NCBI RefSeq assembly: GCF_000732195.1
Contig: NZ_JNNU01000002.1
Location: 744,001 to 808,000, forward strand
Direction: 5' to 3'
DNA: 64,000 bases
Source of the DNA: Neorhizobium vignae
Lineage (GTDB): Bacteria; Pseudomonadota; Alphaproteobacteria; Rhizobiales; Rhizobiaceae
Part shown: one piece after another, positions 8,853 to 18,534 of the stretch
Layout: every line of letters begins with the position of its first letter
Position numbering within the stretch: the first letter of the stretch is position 1
Notes under the pieces: generated by a model
Told to the model about the DNA's origin: nothing
Databases searched by the model: none
Seen by the model: only the letters and a program-made list of their open reading frames with translations
Made by a program: the position numbers and the translations under genes

Positions 8853-9946
8853 GATGTGATTTCTCCTGCTGTCGGCGTGTTGGGGGTTGAGGCATGCAAA
8901 TTCGGTGTGCGGCCGGCGTACGGGGCGGCCGTCGACTGGCGTATGATGAGCTGCATCGGGACGCGGTCCGTCTCGGAGATGACGTTGCCGGTCGAAACCT
9001 CCTCGGCTCCGTTCTCGGCCTCTCCCTCCGGCTCGATCGCACGGATCAGCGCGGCAATCGCCAGATCGGCGATCGTCGCCATGTCCATCCGTACCGTGGT
9101 GAGGGCCGGCGTGACGACCGCCGACCAGATAAGGTCGTCGAAACCGGTGACGCTGACCGTTTCCGGCACGCCGATGCCGGCGCGCTGCAGCTCCGTCAGC
9201 GCCCGAAGAGCCGAAAGATCGGAGACGGCCGCAAAGGCCGTAAAACCCGCCCTGGCCTTGTCCGCCAGACCGAGCGGGCAGCCTTCGCCCGAAACCGCCT
9301 CGACTTTCTCGATCCACATTGTATCGCATTCGACCTGCGCGCCGAGGCCGGCCTTCAGCCCGCCGACACGGTCGTTCTGCACGTTCGAGGAGGCGCTGGT
9401 ACCGATCAGCAGGACCTTGCGGTGGCCAAGCTCCGCAAGATGGCGCCCCATCTGGCTGCCGCCCTCCCAATGGTCGGCCGAAACGGTATTGCCTGGCGTG
9501 GAAGGCGTGTCGATGACGGCAACGGGGCAGCCGACATCGGCGATCCGCGTGCCGCGCCGGGGAACGATGACCATGCCGTCGACGCCGCGTTCCAGAAGCC
9601 GGCCGATCGCCTCGGTCTGCGCCGCGATATCGCCACGCGAGTTGGCAATGAGCACGCCGTAGCCGGCATTCGAGGCGGCGTTCTCGATCGCCTGGGCGAT
9701 CTGCGGGAAGAGCGGGTTGGCGATATCCGGGAGGACGAGCCCGAGGACCCCGGTACGGCCGGTGCGCAGCGCCCGGGCGGTCAGGCTCGGCACGTAACCG
9801 AGTTCGCTTGCCTTGGCCCGCACCTTCTCGATAAGCTCCGGCGACACGCGCCCCTTGCCGGAAAGCGCATTCGACACGGTCGCCGCCGACACGCCGAGGG
9901 CGGCAGCGATGGCGCTCATGTTCGGTCCGGGACGGGGTAAAGCCAT
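8849..9946 (-). CDS. LacI-family transcriptional regulator of the purine/nucleoside operon
   Basis: 365 aa. The N-terminal helix-turn-helix and hinge are classic: MSAIAAALGVSAATVSNALS, then GRVSPELIEKVRAKASELGY. The rest is a periplasmic-binding-protein-like effector domain (TGVLGLVLPDIANPLFPQ). It is the first gene of the minus-strand operon and overlaps the binding-protein start by 4 bases, so it is autoregulated with its target genes. A perfect 12-base palindrome lies 13-24 bases before its start codon and is the obvious operator. The effector is probably a nucleoside or purine that enters through the transporter; this is inference. Confidence 0.93.
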   Translation of the reverse strand: MALPRPGPNMSAIAAALGVSAATVSNALSGKGRVSPELIEKVRAKASELGYVPSLTARALRTGRTGVLGLVLPDIANPLFPQIAQAIENAASNAGYGVLIANSRGDIAAQTEAIGRLLERGVDGMVIVPRRGTRIADVGCPVAVIDTPSTPGNTVSADHWEGGSQMGRHLAELGHRKVLLIGTSASSNVQNDRVGGLKAGLGAQVECDTMWIEKVEAVSGEGCPLGLADKARAGFTAFAAVSDLSALRALTELQRAGIGVPETVSVTGFDDLIWSAVVTPALTTVRMDMATIADLAIAALIRAIEPEGEAENGAEEVSTGNVISETDRVPMQLIIRQSTAAPYAGRTPNLHASTPNTPTAGEITS

Positions 9947-9958
9947 AGGATGCTCTGA

Positions 9959-9970
9959 TTAAACGTTTAA
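9959..9970. promoter_or_regulatory. Putative LacI operator
   Basis: TTAAACGTTTAA is a perfect palindrome with the central CG typical of LacI/PurR-family operators. It lies 13 bases upstream of the LacI start codon, where repressor binding would block the operon promoter. Confidence 0.75.
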
Positions 9971-10097
9971 GCACGAATACTTTGCTCGAAAGGCTTTGTC
10001 GAGTCGTTTGTAAATGCCAGTCCGGATATCCCCAATGCGGCCTTGACTTCCCAAGCCCCGACCTGTGGAAATCCTTGGGTATTGATGGGGGACACTG

Positions 10098-11525
10098 ATG
10101 CAGGACGACGAGACAACCGGCCTTTCCGCGACGGCACTTTCGGAAGCAATCCATGATGGCCGGGCCTCCTGCGCCGGCGTGATGACCTCCTATCTCGAAC
10201 GGATCGACAGGCTCAATCCCGCAATCAACGCGATCGTCAGCCTGCGCGGCCGGGACGAGCTTCTGGCCGAGGCCACGGAACGCGACGCAGAGCTTGCCTC
10301 AGGCAAATCGCGCGGCTGGATGCATGGCATGCCGATCGCCATCAAGGATCTCTGCGAAGTGAAGGGCATCCGCTGCACCTATGGCTCGCCGATCTTTGCC
10401 GATTTCGTGCCTGAGAAGGACGAGGTGATGGTCGAGCGCATTCGCGCGGCCGGCGCGATCATCATCGGCAAGACCAACACGCCGGAACAGGGGCTCGGCT
10501 CGCAGAGCTACAATCCGGTGCACGGTATCACCAGGAACCCCTACGACCTGACCAAGACGGTCGGCGGCTCGAGCGGCGGCGCGGCGGCGGCCCTTTCGGC
10601 ACATCTCCTGCCGGTCGCGGATGGCGGCGACATGATGGGCTCGCTGCGCAATCCCGCAGCCTTCAACAATGTCGTCGGTTTCCGCCCGAGTTTCGGTCGC
10701 GTCCCCACCTCCCTGAAGCTGGAGAACTTCATGGGCCAGCTCTCCGTTCTGGGCCCCATGGGCCGCACGGTGCGCGATGTCGCCGCCCTGCTTTCGACCC
10801 AGGCCGGTTACGATCCGCGCGATCCGCTATCCCTGCCGACCGAGGACCTGACGCCGAATGACAGCCGCGACTTTTCAGGCGCCCGCATCGCCTGGCTGGG
10901 CGATCTCGGCGGCTATCTGCCTTTCGAACCCGGCGTGCTTGACCTCTGCCGGGCGACGCTTCCGGTCTTCGAACAGATCGGCTGCGCGGTGGAAGAGTTC
11001 GTTCCGGACTTCGCCATGGACGATCTCTGGCGCTCCTGGACGACGCTGCGCAGCTGGCTGACCGCGAGCGGCATGCGCGACAACTACGACGATCCGGAAA
11101 AGCGCGCCAGGATGAAGCCCGAGATGATCTGGGAAATCGAGCGCGGGCTCGACATGACGGCGCGCGAGGTGCATTTCGCCTCGAAACGCCGCAGTGCCTG
11201 GTATCAATACCTGCTGACCGTGTTCGACCGGTACGATTACCTGATCCTGCCGTCCGCCCAGGTCTTCCCCTTCGATGCGGAAACCCATTGGCCGAAGGAG
11301 ATCGGCACCCGGACGATGGACACCTATCACCGCTGGATGGAGGTCGTGGTCCCGGCCTCGATGGCCGGCCTTCCGGTCGCCGCCATGCCCGCCGGCTTTG
11401 GCGCAAACGGCCTGCCCGCCGGCATCCAGATCATCAGCCGCCCGCGCGCCGACAAAGCGGTGCTGGAGATTGCGCTTGCCTATGAAGCGGCGACCGACTG
11501 GCTGGATAGGCGGCCGAGGCTTTAG
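10098..11525 (+). CDS. Amidase (amidase signature family)
   Basis: 475 aa. The Ser-cisSer-Lys amidase fold is clear: catalytic Lys in MPIAIKDLCEVKGI, the Gly/Ser-rich loop TVGGSSGGAAAALSAHL, and the nucleophile region GGDMMGSLRNPAAF, where most relatives have DTGGSIR. Ser is kept but the two preceding positions are Met-Gly. It hydrolyses an amide to acid and ammonia; the substrate is unknown. The ATG at 10098 follows a GGGGGA ribosome-binding sequence. It diverges from the LacI operon and stands alone; the LacI operator is 128 bases upstream, so coregulation is possible but unproven. Confidence 0.9.
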   Translation: MQDDETTGLSATALSEAIHDGRASCAGVMTSYLERIDRLNPAINAIVSLRGRDELLAEATERDAELASGKSRGWMHGMPIAIKDLCEVKGIRCTYGSPIFADFVPEKDEVMVERIRAAGAIIIGKTNTPEQGLGSQSYNPVHGITRNPYDLTKTVGGSSGGAAAALSAHLLPVADGGDMMGSLRNPAAFNNVVGFRPSFGRVPTSLKLENFMGQLSVLGPMGRTVRDVAALLSTQAGYDPRDPLSLPTEDLTPNDSRDFSGARIAWLGDLGGYLPFEPGVLDLCRATLPVFEQIGCAVEEFVPDFAMDDLWRSWTTLRSWLTASGMRDNYDDPEKRARMKPEMIWEIERGLDMTAREVHFASKRRSAWYQYLLTVFDRYDYLILPSAQVFPFDAETHWPKEIGTRTMDTYHRWMEVVVPASMAGLPVAAMPAGFGANGLPAGIQIISRPRADKAVLEIALAYEAATDWLDRRPRL

Positions 11526-11546
11526 ACGAGACGGGGGCCGTCTTAA

Positions 11547-11609
11547 CCCTCCCCCTTGTGGGGAGGGTTCTTGATGCGGAGCGAAGCCCCTCCCCACAAG
11601 GGGGCAGGG
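11547..11609. repeat. Intergenic palindromic element (long hairpin)
   Basis: Two C/G-rich arms (11547-11567 and 11588-11609) are inverted repeats of about 21 bases with one extra base, enclosing a 20-base loop. It lies between the convergent amidase and LysR genes and could act as a bidirectional terminator. It resembles dispersed palindromes common in rhizobial intergenic regions; a related C5/G5 hairpin occurs at 47406-47430. Confidence 0.6.
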
Positions 11610-11622
11610 CTCCACGCACCGC

Positions 11623-12540
11623 CTACCACCCCACCACTTCTTCCCGGTACCGCCCGATCTCCTCGACCAGCCACGCCCGAAAAGCCACCACCGGCCGGAA
11701 ATCCGCCTTGCTGAGCGGTGCCACAGCATAATAGGCGCTGGGGCTCGTCACCTGATGCGGGAACGCCTCGACAAGCTGGCCGCTCGCCAGTTCCGAGTCG
11801 ATCAGGAAAAGCGGCATCAGCGCAACACCGAGGCCCGCGATACAGGCCTGGGCGACGTTGCCGAACTGTTCGAAGCGCATTCCCTGCGACGGCGTGCCGG
11901 AGATGCCAAGGCTTTCGAACCAGTGGTTCCAAGCCCCCGGCCGCGAGGCCATGTGCAGCAGCGGCAGGCGCATCAGATCCTCGGCCTTCTTGATCGGGTG
12001 CGAAGCGAGGAACGACGGCGACGAGACCGGCGCCACCATTTCCTCCATCAGGAACGTGCATTCGGCCCCAGGCCAGTCGGGTTGCCCGATATGGATCGCC
12101 ATGTCGATGCCGTCACGATCGAAATCGAAGACGCCGATGCGGGTGGCGAAATTCAACGTGATTTCCGGGTGGCGGGCGACGAACTGCGGGATGCGCGGCA
12201 TCAGCCAGCGGGTGCCGAAAGTCGGCAGGATTGCCAGGTTCAGCTGGTCACTATGTCGTTTGGTCATGGCCTGCAACGAGGCGGAGCGGATCTGCGACAG
12301 TGCGTTCGCCACCGCCTTGGCATAGTCGGCGCCTGCGGAAGTGAGGCTGACGCCGCGGCTGGTGCGGTCGAACAGCTGGATCCCCAACTGCTCCTCCAGG
12401 CCGGAAACCTGCCGGCTGATCGCTCCTTGCGTCAGCGACAGCTCTTCCGCCGCGCCTGAGAAACTGCCGAGCCGGGCGACGGAATCGAAGGCCGCGAGCG
12501 CGGAGGTGGAGGGTAACAATTTTCGTGAGAGGCTGACCAT
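11623..12540 (-). CDS. LysR-family regulator (GcvA/GcdR-like), probable regulator of gcdH
   Basis: 305 aa. The N-terminal winged helix-turn-helix reads LAAFDSVARLGSFSGAAEEL then SLTQGAISRQVSGLEEQLG, close to the GcvA subgroup. The remainder is a substrate-binding-like effector domain. It is divergent from glutaryl-CoA dehydrogenase with 114 bases between start codons, the standard layout for a LysR regulator and its target, and similar to the gcdR-gcdH pairing known in pseudomonads. The coinducer is presumably glutarate or glutaryl-CoA (inference). Confidence 0.88.
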   Translation of the reverse strand: MVSLSRKLLPSTSALAAFDSVARLGSFSGAAEELSLTQGAISRQVSGLEEQLGIQLFDRTSRGVSLTSAGADYAKAVANALSQIRSASLQAMTKRHSDQLNLAILPTFGTRWLMPRIPQFVARHPEITLNFATRIGVFDFDRDGIDMAIHIGQPDWPGAECTFLMEEMVAPVSSPSFLASHPIKKAEDLMRLPLLHMASRPGAWNHWFESLGISGTPSQGMRFEQFGNVAQACIAGLGVALMPLFLIDSELASGQLVEAFPHQVTSPSAYYAVAPLSKADFRPVVAFRAWLVEEIGRYREEVVGW

Positions 12541-12654
12541 CGCCTATTACTATAGATCATGGCTTGATGAGTAAACGGTGCTTGCTCTCCGGCGCCAGGC
12601 TGGCGATAATTCTTTAAACTTCAATTTGCCAGATTTCAAACCGGAGGCAGACCC

Positions 12655-13830
12655 TTGGCTTTTTCCTGGAACGATCCCTTTCTTCTCGAAGAGCAGCTGA
12701 CCGAAGAGGAGCGGATGATCCGTGACGCGGCGGCCGCCTTCGCCAAGGCCGAACTCCTGCCGCGCGTCCAGGAAGCCTATCTCGACGAGACGACCGACAA
12801 GGGCCTCTTCAAGCTGATGGGCCAGACCGGGTTGCTCGGTGTGACCCTGCCGGAAGAATACGGCGCTGCCAACGCTTCCTACGTCGCCTACGGCCTCGTC
12901 GCCCGCGAGATCGAACGTATCGACAGCGGTTACCGCTCGATGATGAGCGTCCAGTCCTCGCTGGTCATCTATCCGATCTTCGCCTACGGCTCCGACGAGC
13001 AGAAGAAGAAATACCTGCCCGGCCTGGTCTCCGGCGAGCTGATCGGCTGTTTCGGCCTGACCGAGCCGGATGCCGGCTCCGATCCGGGCGGCATGAAGAC
13101 CCGCGCCGAGAAGATCGAAGGCGGTTACCGCCTGCGCGGCTCGAAGATGTGGATTTCCAACGCGCCGATCGCCGATGTCTTCGTCGTCTGGGCGAAGTCT
13201 GAAGCCCATAACAACGAGATTCGCGGCTTCGTGCTCGAAAAGGGCATGAAGGGTCTCTCGGCCCCGAAGATCGGCGGCAAGCTGTCTCTGCGCGCCTCGA
13301 TCACCGGCGAGATCGTCATGGACAGCGTTGAAGTCGGCGAGGATGCGATCCTGCCGAACGTCTCAGGCCTCAAGGGTCCCTTCGGCTGCCTCAACCGCGC
13401 CCGCTACGGCATTTCCTGGGGCGTGATGGGTGCGGCGGAAGACTGCTGGTTCCGCGCCCGCCAGTACGGTCTTGACCGCAAGCAGTTCGGCAAGCCGCTC
13501 GCCGGCATGCAGCTCTACCAGAAGAAGCTCGCCGACATGCAGACCGAAATCACCCTCGGCCTGCAGGCTTCGCTCCGCGTCGGCCAGCTCATGGACCAGC
13601 ACAAGATGGCCCCGGAAATGATCTCCATCGTCAAGCGCAACAATTGCGGCAAGGCGCTGGATATCGCCCGCCAGGCCCGTGACATGCACGGCGGCAACGG
13701 CATCCAGATCGAATATCACGTCATGCGCCACTCGCAGAACCTGGAAACGGTCAACACCTACGAAGGCACGCACGACGTCCACGCACTGATCCTCGGCCGC
13801 GCGCAGACCGGCATTCAGGCGTTCTTCTGA
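12655..13830 (+). CDS. gcdH: Glutaryl-CoA dehydrogenase
   Basis: 391 aa starting with TTG at 12655, supported by a GGAGG ribosome-binding site 7 bases upstream; no better ATG keeps the conserved N-terminus [17 protein letters not shown]. It is an FAD acyl-CoA dehydrogenase. [30 protein letters not shown] and the catalytic Glu in [17 protein letters not shown] are the glutaryl-CoA dehydrogenase versions of the family motifs. It oxidatively decarboxylates glutaryl-CoA to crotonyl-CoA in lysine, tryptophan and glutarate breakdown. A divergent LysR gene is its likely regulator, and a strong terminator follows. Confidence 0.95.
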   Translation: MAFSWNDPFLLEEQLTEEERMIRDAAAAFAKAELLPRVQEAYLDETTDKGLFKLMGQTGLLGVTLPEEYGAANASYVAYGLVAREIERIDSGYRSMMSVQSSLVIYPIFAYGSDEQKKKYLPGLVSGELIGCFGLTEPDAGSDPGGMKTRAEKIEGGYRLRGSKMWISNAPIADVFVVWAKSEAHNNEIRGFVLEKGMKGLSAPKIGGKLSLRASITGEIVMDSVEVGEDAILPNVSGLKGPFGCLNRARYGISWGVMGAAEDCWFRARQYGLDRKQFGKPLAGMQLYQKKLADMQTEITLGLQASLRVGQLMDQHKMAPEMISIVKRNNCGKALDIARQARDMHGGNGIQIEYHVMRHSQNLETVNTYEGTHDVHALILGRAQTGIQAFF

Positions 13831-13857
13831 GCGGAAACTTTACCGCTTCGACAAATC

Positions 13858-13888
13858 AGCCCGGCCGCTTCCAGCGCGCCGGGCTTTT
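13858..13888 (+). terminator. Rho-independent terminator after gcdH
   Basis: An 8-bp outer stem (13858-13865 with 13878-13885) plus an inner 4-bp stem with a 3-base loop is followed by TTTT. It lies 27 bases after the gcdH stop. Confidence 0.8.
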
Positions 13889-13924
13889 ACATATCGGCGT
13901 TTCAGCCGAATGGCGGTCGCGGGT

Positions 13925-14419
13925 TCACGCGCGCGCGTCCAGGGTGACGAGAAGTTCATCCAGCTGCCCGAACTGTTCGGGCATCGCACCTTCCATGCCG
14001 GCGCAGGATTCGTCGGCGGCTTCCCTGGAAGGATAAAGTTCATGCAGGACCAGCAGCGTCTTACCGCTGTCCTCCTCCTCGAAGCTGACCGTAGTGACGG
14101 AGCCGTTTTCGCTTTCGTCATTGGTCCAGACGAGGCGCGAGGGCGGCGACACTTCGAGATATTTTCCGAAGAAGGTCATGGAGTTTGCGGCGTCCTGTCC
14201 GAACGTGACACTATAGCCTCCCCCGGCGCGAGCATCCATCTCGCAGGCGAGAAGCGGGACGCCGCTGGACTTGGGCGCCCACCACAGCTTGAACAATTCG
14301 GGCTTGGTCCATGCATCGAACACGAGGCGAACCGGAGCGTTGAAGCTGCGCGTCACGACGAGTTCACGCTCGGACCTCCGTTCGACCGCGGTGCGGCCAT
14401 TGCTCGCTTTTTTGTCCAT
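13925..14419 (-). CDS. SRPBCC (AHSA1-like) domain protein
   Basis: 164 aa from the ATG at 14419 (MDKKASNGRTAVERRSEREL). The body is an AHSA1/START-like lipid- or ligand-binding fold: VTRSFNAPVRLVFDAWTKPE, then LFKLWWAPK and VLHELYPSREAADESCAGMEG near the C-terminus. It follows the VOC protein gene by 11 bases on the same strand. Such pairs are common in Alphaproteobacteria without an assigned reaction. No function beyond domain assignment is supported. Confidence 0.85.
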   Translation of the reverse strand: MDKKASNGRTAVERRSERELVVTRSFNAPVRLVFDAWTKPELFKLWWAPKSSGVPLLACEMDARAGGGYSVTFGQDAANSMTFFGKYLEVSPPSRLVWTNDESENGSVTTVSFEEEDSGKTLLVLHELYPSREAADESCAGMEGAMPEQFGQLDELLVTLDARA

Positions 14420-14430
14420 TGTTGCCTCCC

Positions 14431-14904
14431 CTAGCCCCGCCGGGCAGCTTCGATTGTCGCAACGTCGATCTTTCGCATTGTCATCATCGCCTCGAAGGCG
14501 CGCTTTGCCTCGGCGCCGCCGACAGCAAGGGCCTCCGTGAGCACGCGTGGCGTGATCTGCCAGGAGACGCCCCATCTGTCCTTGCACCAGCCGCATTCGC
14601 TTTCCTGACCGCCGTTACCGACGATGGCGTTCCAGTAGCGATCGGTCTCTTCCTGGTCTTCGGTCGAGATCTGGAAGGAAAAAGCTTCGTTGTGCTTGAA
14701 GATCGGGCCGCCGTTCAGGCCGATGCATGCCACTCCGGCAACAGTGAATTCCACCACCAGCACGTCTCCCTGCTTGCCATCCGGATAGTCGCCGGGCGCG
14801 CGCATTACGGCGCCGACCTCGCTATCCGGAAAAATCTCGGCATAGAAGCGGGCAGCCTCCTCGGCGTCCTTGTCGAACCATAGGCAGATCGTGTTCTTCG
14901 CCAT
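14431..14904 (-). CDS. VOC-family protein (PhnB/YjdN-like)
   Basis: 157 aa from the ATG at 14904, preceded by GGGAG. It is a PhnB-like glyoxalase/bleomycin-resistance fold: ICLWFDKDAEEAARFYAEIF at the start, FSFQISTEDQEETDRYW in the middle, GWCKDRWGVSWQITPRVL, and the typical C-terminus AKRAFEAMMTMRKIDVATIE. It forms a two-gene unit with the downstream SRPBCC gene. Members of this subgroup are often annotated as 3-demethylubiquinone methyltransferase-like, but no methyltransferase motif is present; the function is unknown. Confidence 0.88.
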   Translation of the reverse strand: MAKNTICLWFDKDAEEAARFYAEIFPDSEVGAVMRAPGDYPDGKQGDVLVVEFTVAGVACIGLNGGPIFKHNEAFSFQISTEDQEETDRYWNAIVGNGGQESECGWCKDRWGVSWQITPRVLTEALAVGGAEAKRAFEAMMTMRKIDVATIEAARRG

Positions 14905-15123
14905 TGCATTTCTCCCTTTCGATCCTGGTTGCACGGCCGCCGATCGCGACCGTACCTTAAAGACGCACGTGCTTTCGGTAATCCTACATCCAGCCGAAAA
15001 AACTCAAATCTCCCTCACCAGCCGCGCCGTTTTTCGTCATTGGAGAAATTCCCGCCTTCGGTGTATCAGTGAAACGCTGCCGTGATCGGCGGCGAGGAAA
15101 TGAAACAAAGGTCATTTTGAAGA

Positions 15124-15705
15124 ATGCACGCCATGGAGAATGCGGCGGAAGGGGCCGGTGGCGGTTTCAATGTCGGCGAGCGTCTTTGTCTGGTGCGCAA
15201 GCAGCACGGCCTCTCGCAGCGGGCGCTGGCGGTCAAGGCGGGTGTCACCCATTCCCTCGTCTCATTGATCGAGAAGAACAAGGTGAGCCCCTCGGTCGCC
15301 TCGTTGAAGAAGATTCTCGAAGCAATCAACTACCCGCTGACCGACTTTTTCGCGCTGACGCTGCCGCCGGTCGACCAGGTGTTCTACCGTGCCGATGAAC
15401 TGACGCCGCTTTCGACCGGCGCTTTGACGCTGCTGCAGGTCGGCGACGCCAAATCCCACTCGGTGCAGATTTTCCACGAGTTCTACGAGCCCGGGGCCGA
15501 TACCGGCGAGACCATGCTGCAGCATGAGGCGGAAGAAGGTGGCGTGGTCGTCGCCGGCGAATTGGAACTGACCGTCGGCGGCCAGACGCGCATTCTCAAA
15601 AAGGGCGACGCCTTCCTCTTCGACAGCCGCCAGCCGCACCGATATCGCAATGTCGGAACCGAGCGCTGCGAGGTGGTAAGTGCCTGCACGCCACCCTATC
15701 TTTAA
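15124..15705 (+). CDS. XRE-family regulator with cupin domain (PuuR-like)
   Basis: 193 aa. The helix-turn-helix covers residues 18-72 (LVRKQHGLSQRALAVKAGVT then HSLVSLIEKNKVSPS). The C-terminal cupin (residues 110-190) has GETMLQHEAEEGGVVVAGEL and DAFLFDSRQPHRYRN, the small-ligand-sensing arrangement of PuuR, the putrescine-utilisation repressor. An aldehyde dehydrogenase gene follows 157 bases later on the same strand and is the likely target. That points to control of polyamine or aminoaldehyde catabolism, though no other puu genes are in the window. Confidence 0.88.
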   Translation: MHAMENAAEGAGGGFNVGERLCLVRKQHGLSQRALAVKAGVTHSLVSLIEKNKVSPSVASLKKILEAINYPLTDFFALTLPPVDQVFYRADELTPLSTGALTLLQVGDAKSHSVQIFHEFYEPGADTGETMLQHEAEEGGVVVAGELELTVGGQTRILKKGDAFLFDSRQPHRYRNVGTERCEVVSACTPPYL

Positions 15706-15862
15706 GGTGGGCAGAGCCCGGATTTCATTCAGCACCTTTTGGACATTGCCAATGAATGTTGATTGTTGCTGTCAATTATTTTAGGTCAGAACCCGATATT
15801 CCCGCACCCTCTCCCAACGCCTTGAAAACGGCGTATCCAGCCTTGAAATGAAAGTGGACACC

Positions 15863-17299
15863 ATGCACAGCTATCCCGACGTCAAGCTTTTCATCAACGG
15901 CGAATGGCGCGATGCCATCGGCGGCGAAACCATCGATGTTTCCGATCCCGCGACGGAAGAAGTGATCGGGAAAATTGCCCATGCCCGCAAGGCGGACCTG
16001 GACCTGGCGCTGGAAGCCGCCGAAAAGGGCTTCAGGATCTGGCGCGACACCTCCCCCTTCGACCGCTCGAAAGTGATGCGCAAGGCCGCCGACCTGCTGC
16101 GCCAGCGCGTCGACCAGATCGCCTATTACATGACCCGCGAACAGGGCAAGCCGCTCGCCCAGTCGAAGATGGAAGTCATGGGCGCCGCCGATACGATCGA
16201 CTGGTTCGCCGAGGAAGCCCGCCGCACCTATGGCCAGGTCATCCCTGCCCGCTTCACCGGCGTTTCGCAACTCGCGATCAAGGTGCCGGTCGGCCCGGTC
16301 GCCGCGTTTACGCCCTGGAATTTCCCGCTCAACCAAGTGGTCCGCAAGCTCTCCGCAGCCGTTGCCACCGGTTGCTCGATCATCGTCAAGGCGCCTGAGG
16401 AAACTCCCGCTTCGCCTGCCGAACTGATCCGCGCCTTCATCGATGCCGGCGTGCCGGCAGGCGTGATCAACCTCGTCTACGGCATTCCGGCCGAGATTTC
16501 CGAATACCTGATCCCGCATCCGGTCATCCGCAAGATCTCGTTTACCGGCTCCACCCCGATCGGCAAGCATCTGGCAGCCCTTGCCGGCAAGCACATGAAG
16601 CGCGCCACGATGGAACTCGGCGGCCATGCACCGGTGATGATCTTCGACGATGCAGATCTCGAAAAGGCGATCGAAGTCACCGCCATGTCGAAATTCCGCA
16701 ACGCCGGCCAGGTCTGCGTCGCGCCGACCCGCTTCCTCGTTCAGGACGGCATCGCCGACAGGTTCACCGCCGGCTTCGTCAAGGCGGCCCAGGCGATCAA
16801 GGTCGGCAACGGCCTGGAAGACGGCGTCGGCATGGGCCCGCTCGCCAACGAGCGCCGCATCCCCGCCATGGAAGCGCTCATTCAGGACGCCATCACCCAT
16901 GGCGGAGAGTTGAAAACCGGCGGCCACCGCATCGGCAACAAGGGCCACTTCTTCGAGCCGACGGTGCTTTCCGAAGTACCCACCTCGGCCAAGATCATGA
17001 ACGACGAGCCTTTCGGCCCGGTCGCCATCATCAACCGCTTCTCGCACTATGACGATGCCATCGCGGAAGCCAACCGCCTGCCCTTCGGCCTCGCCTCCTA
17101 CGCCTTCACCGGCTCGGTCAAGACCGCCCATGCGCTCAGCCGCCAGGTGGAAGCCGGCATGCTGACCATCAACCACAACGGCCTCGCCCTGCCGGAAGTG
17201 CCGTTCGGCGGCATCAAGGATTCTGGCTACGGCACGGAAGGCGGCTCGGAAGCCACCGAAGCCTATCTCGAAACCCGTTTCGTCAGCCAGATGAGCTGA
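15863..17299 (+). CDS. NAD(P)-dependent aldehyde dehydrogenase (succinate-semialdehyde/aminobutyraldehyde type)
   Basis: 478 aa from the ATG at 15863 ([18 protein letters not shown]), with AGTGGA upstream; an ATG five codons earlier is the alternative. It is a full-length ALDH: cofactor region [20 protein letters not shown], catalytic Glu in [10 protein letters not shown], nucleophile Cys in [14 protein letters not shown], and C-terminal [19 protein letters not shown]. It oxidises an aldehyde to the acid; closeness to GabD/PuuC-type enzymes and the PuuR-like gene just upstream suggest a semialdehyde from polyamine or GABA breakdown. The specific substrate is uncertain. Confidence 0.9.
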   Translation: MHSYPDVKLFINGEWRDAIGGETIDVSDPATEEVIGKIAHARKADLDLALEAAEKGFRIWRDTSPFDRSKVMRKAADLLRQRVDQIAYYMTREQGKPLAQSKMEVMGAADTIDWFAEEARRTYGQVIPARFTGVSQLAIKVPVGPVAAFTPWNFPLNQVVRKLSAAVATGCSIIVKAPEETPASPAELIRAFIDAGVPAGVINLVYGIPAEISEYLIPHPVIRKISFTGSTPIGKHLAALAGKHMKRATMELGGHAPVMIFDDADLEKAIEVTAMSKFRNAGQVCVAPTRFLVQDGIADRFTAGFVKAAQAIKVGNGLEDGVGMGPLANERRIPAMEALIQDAITHGGELKTGGHRIGNKGHFFEPTVLSEVPTSAKIMNDEPFGPVAIINRFSHYDDAIAEANRLPFGLASYAFTGSVKTAHALSRQVEAGMLTINHNGLALPEVPFGGIKDSGYGTEGGSEATEAYLETRFVSQMS

Positions 17300-17326
17300 T
17301 CTGAGGGTTTTCGAACCGAGTTCTCG

Positions 17327-17366
17327 ACGCCGGTCGGTGCTGACGCATCGGCCGGCGTTTTCTTTT
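17327..17366 (+). terminator. Rho-independent terminator after the aldehyde dehydrogenase
   Basis: A 14-position stem (17327-17340 with 17345-17358, two G-U type pairs) around a TGAC loop is followed by TTTTCTTTT. Confidence 0.85.
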
Positions 17367-17427
17367 GCCCTTGCCGGTTTCATTCGAGTCGAATACCAAA
17401 ACAAACAGTGAACACCCGGACAAGCCC

Positions 17428-18534
17428 ATGGCCGAGACTGAGACCGAATCAGCACCGCTCCTGAAGGAAATCTTCAACCGCGACCGCCTCGAGCATTTCG
17501 CCCGCGAGACGATCGCCGTGCATCCTGATTTCGACGGCTCCCGTTTCCTGATGCTCGCCTCCATCGGCCTCGACGATCTCAGCATCATGCAGCGGTTGCG
17601 GCAGATCGCGGTCGTCTTTCACGACGTTCTGCCCGGCGGTTTTGCGACCAATCTCGAAATCCTCCGGGCCTTAGCGCCGCGCATCAACCACGGTTTCGCC
17701 TCCATGGTCCTGCCGGAATATGTGGCGCTCCACGGCCAGGACCATTTCGACCTGTCGATGGATGCGCTCGCCTTCTTCACCCGTTTCGGCTCGTCTGAAT
17801 TCGCCGTCCGGCATTTCCTGCTGAAGGACCTCGCCCGGACGCTGAAGGTGATGGAACGCTGGTCGCGGGACGACAACGAGCATGTGCGCCGGCTGTCGAG
17901 CGAAGGCTGCCGGCCGCGCCTGCCCTGGTCGTTCCAGCTGAAAGACCTGATTGCCGACCCCTCGTCCGTCGCGCCGATCCTCGAAAACCTGAGAAGCGAC
18001 CCGAGCCTTTACGTGCGCAAGTCGGTGGCCAACCATCTGAACGACATTACCAAGGACCACCCCGCCTGGGTGTTCGACAGGATCGCCGACTGGCCGAAGG
18101 ATGACCCGCGCACGGCCTGGATCATCAAACAGGCGCTGCGCACGCTGATCAAGAGGGGCGACGCCCGGGCGCTCCACGTCTTCGGCGCCGGTCACATGGC
18201 AGAGGTGAAGATCGAGAATTTCGCGGTGACACCCTCGTCGTTGAAACTCGGGGGCGCGGTGAAGATATCGGCCAGGCTCGTATCGACCGCGTCTGCGCCG
18301 CAGAAGCTCGTCATCGACTATGCGGTCCACTACGTGAAGAAGGCGGGCGGCACGTCGAAGAAGGTCTTCAAGTGGAAGGAGATCACGCTTGGTGCCGGCG
18401 AGAGCTGCGAACTCACGATCAGCCGTGCCATCCGCGACTTTACCACCCGTATCCACTATGCCGGCCGGCATCCCGTCGAGCTGATGGTCAACGGCGAGGT
18501 GCTGGCGGATAGCGCGTTTGAGCTGACGACTTAG
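17428..18534 (+). CDS. DNA alkylation repair protein, AlkC-like with C-terminal Ig-like domain
   Basis: 368 aa from the ATG at 17428 ([20 protein letters not shown]); an in-frame start 21 codons earlier lies in the preceding terminator and is unlikely. Residues 1-250 form a HEAT-repeat-like DNA glycosylase ([15 protein letters not shown] helices: [20 protein letters not shown] and [20 protein letters not shown]). The last 100 residues ([20 protein letters not shown] onward) look like the beta-rich Ig-like domain of AlkC-type glycosylases, which excise 3-methyladenine and related lesions. Its stop overlaps the convergent cysA stop by 3 bases. Confidence 0.85.
   Translation: MAETETESAPLLKEIFNRDRLEHFARETIAVHPDFDGSRFLMLASIGLDDLSIMQRLRQIAVVFHDVLPGGFATNLEILRALAPRINHGFASMVLPEYVALHGQDHFDLSMDALAFFTRFGSSEFAVRHFLLKDLARTLKVMERWSRDDNEHVRRLSSEGCRPRLPWSFQLKDLIADPSSVAPILENLRSDPSLYVRKSVANHLNDITKDHPAWVFDRIADWPKDDPRTAWIIKQALRTLIKRGDARALHVFGAGHMAEVKIENFAVTPSSLKLGGAVKISARLVSTASAPQKLVIDYAVHYVKKAGGTSKKVFKWKEITLGAGESCELTISRAIRDFTTRIHYAGRHPVELMVNGEVLADSAFELTT

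Noticed and set aside
8853..10154. Reading frame of the PotD-like binding protein stays open upstream for over 430 codons, as if a giant fused protein.
   Set aside because: The upstream part lies opposite in frame to the real LacI gene, is Arg/Pro/Gly-rich without domains, and the binding protein has a clean signal peptide at 8852.
13840..14121. Minus-strand open frame across the gcdH terminator and the SRPBCC gene.
   Set aside because: It overlaps the SRPBCC gene in another frame and runs through a strong terminator; Arg/Ala/Pro-rich, no domain.
15776..17455. 559-codon open frame on the minus strand across the aldehyde dehydrogenase.
   Set aside because: Antisense shadow of a high-GC gene: composition is Asp/Gly/Arg/Val low-complexity, no domain, and the plus-strand ALDH is full-length and intact.
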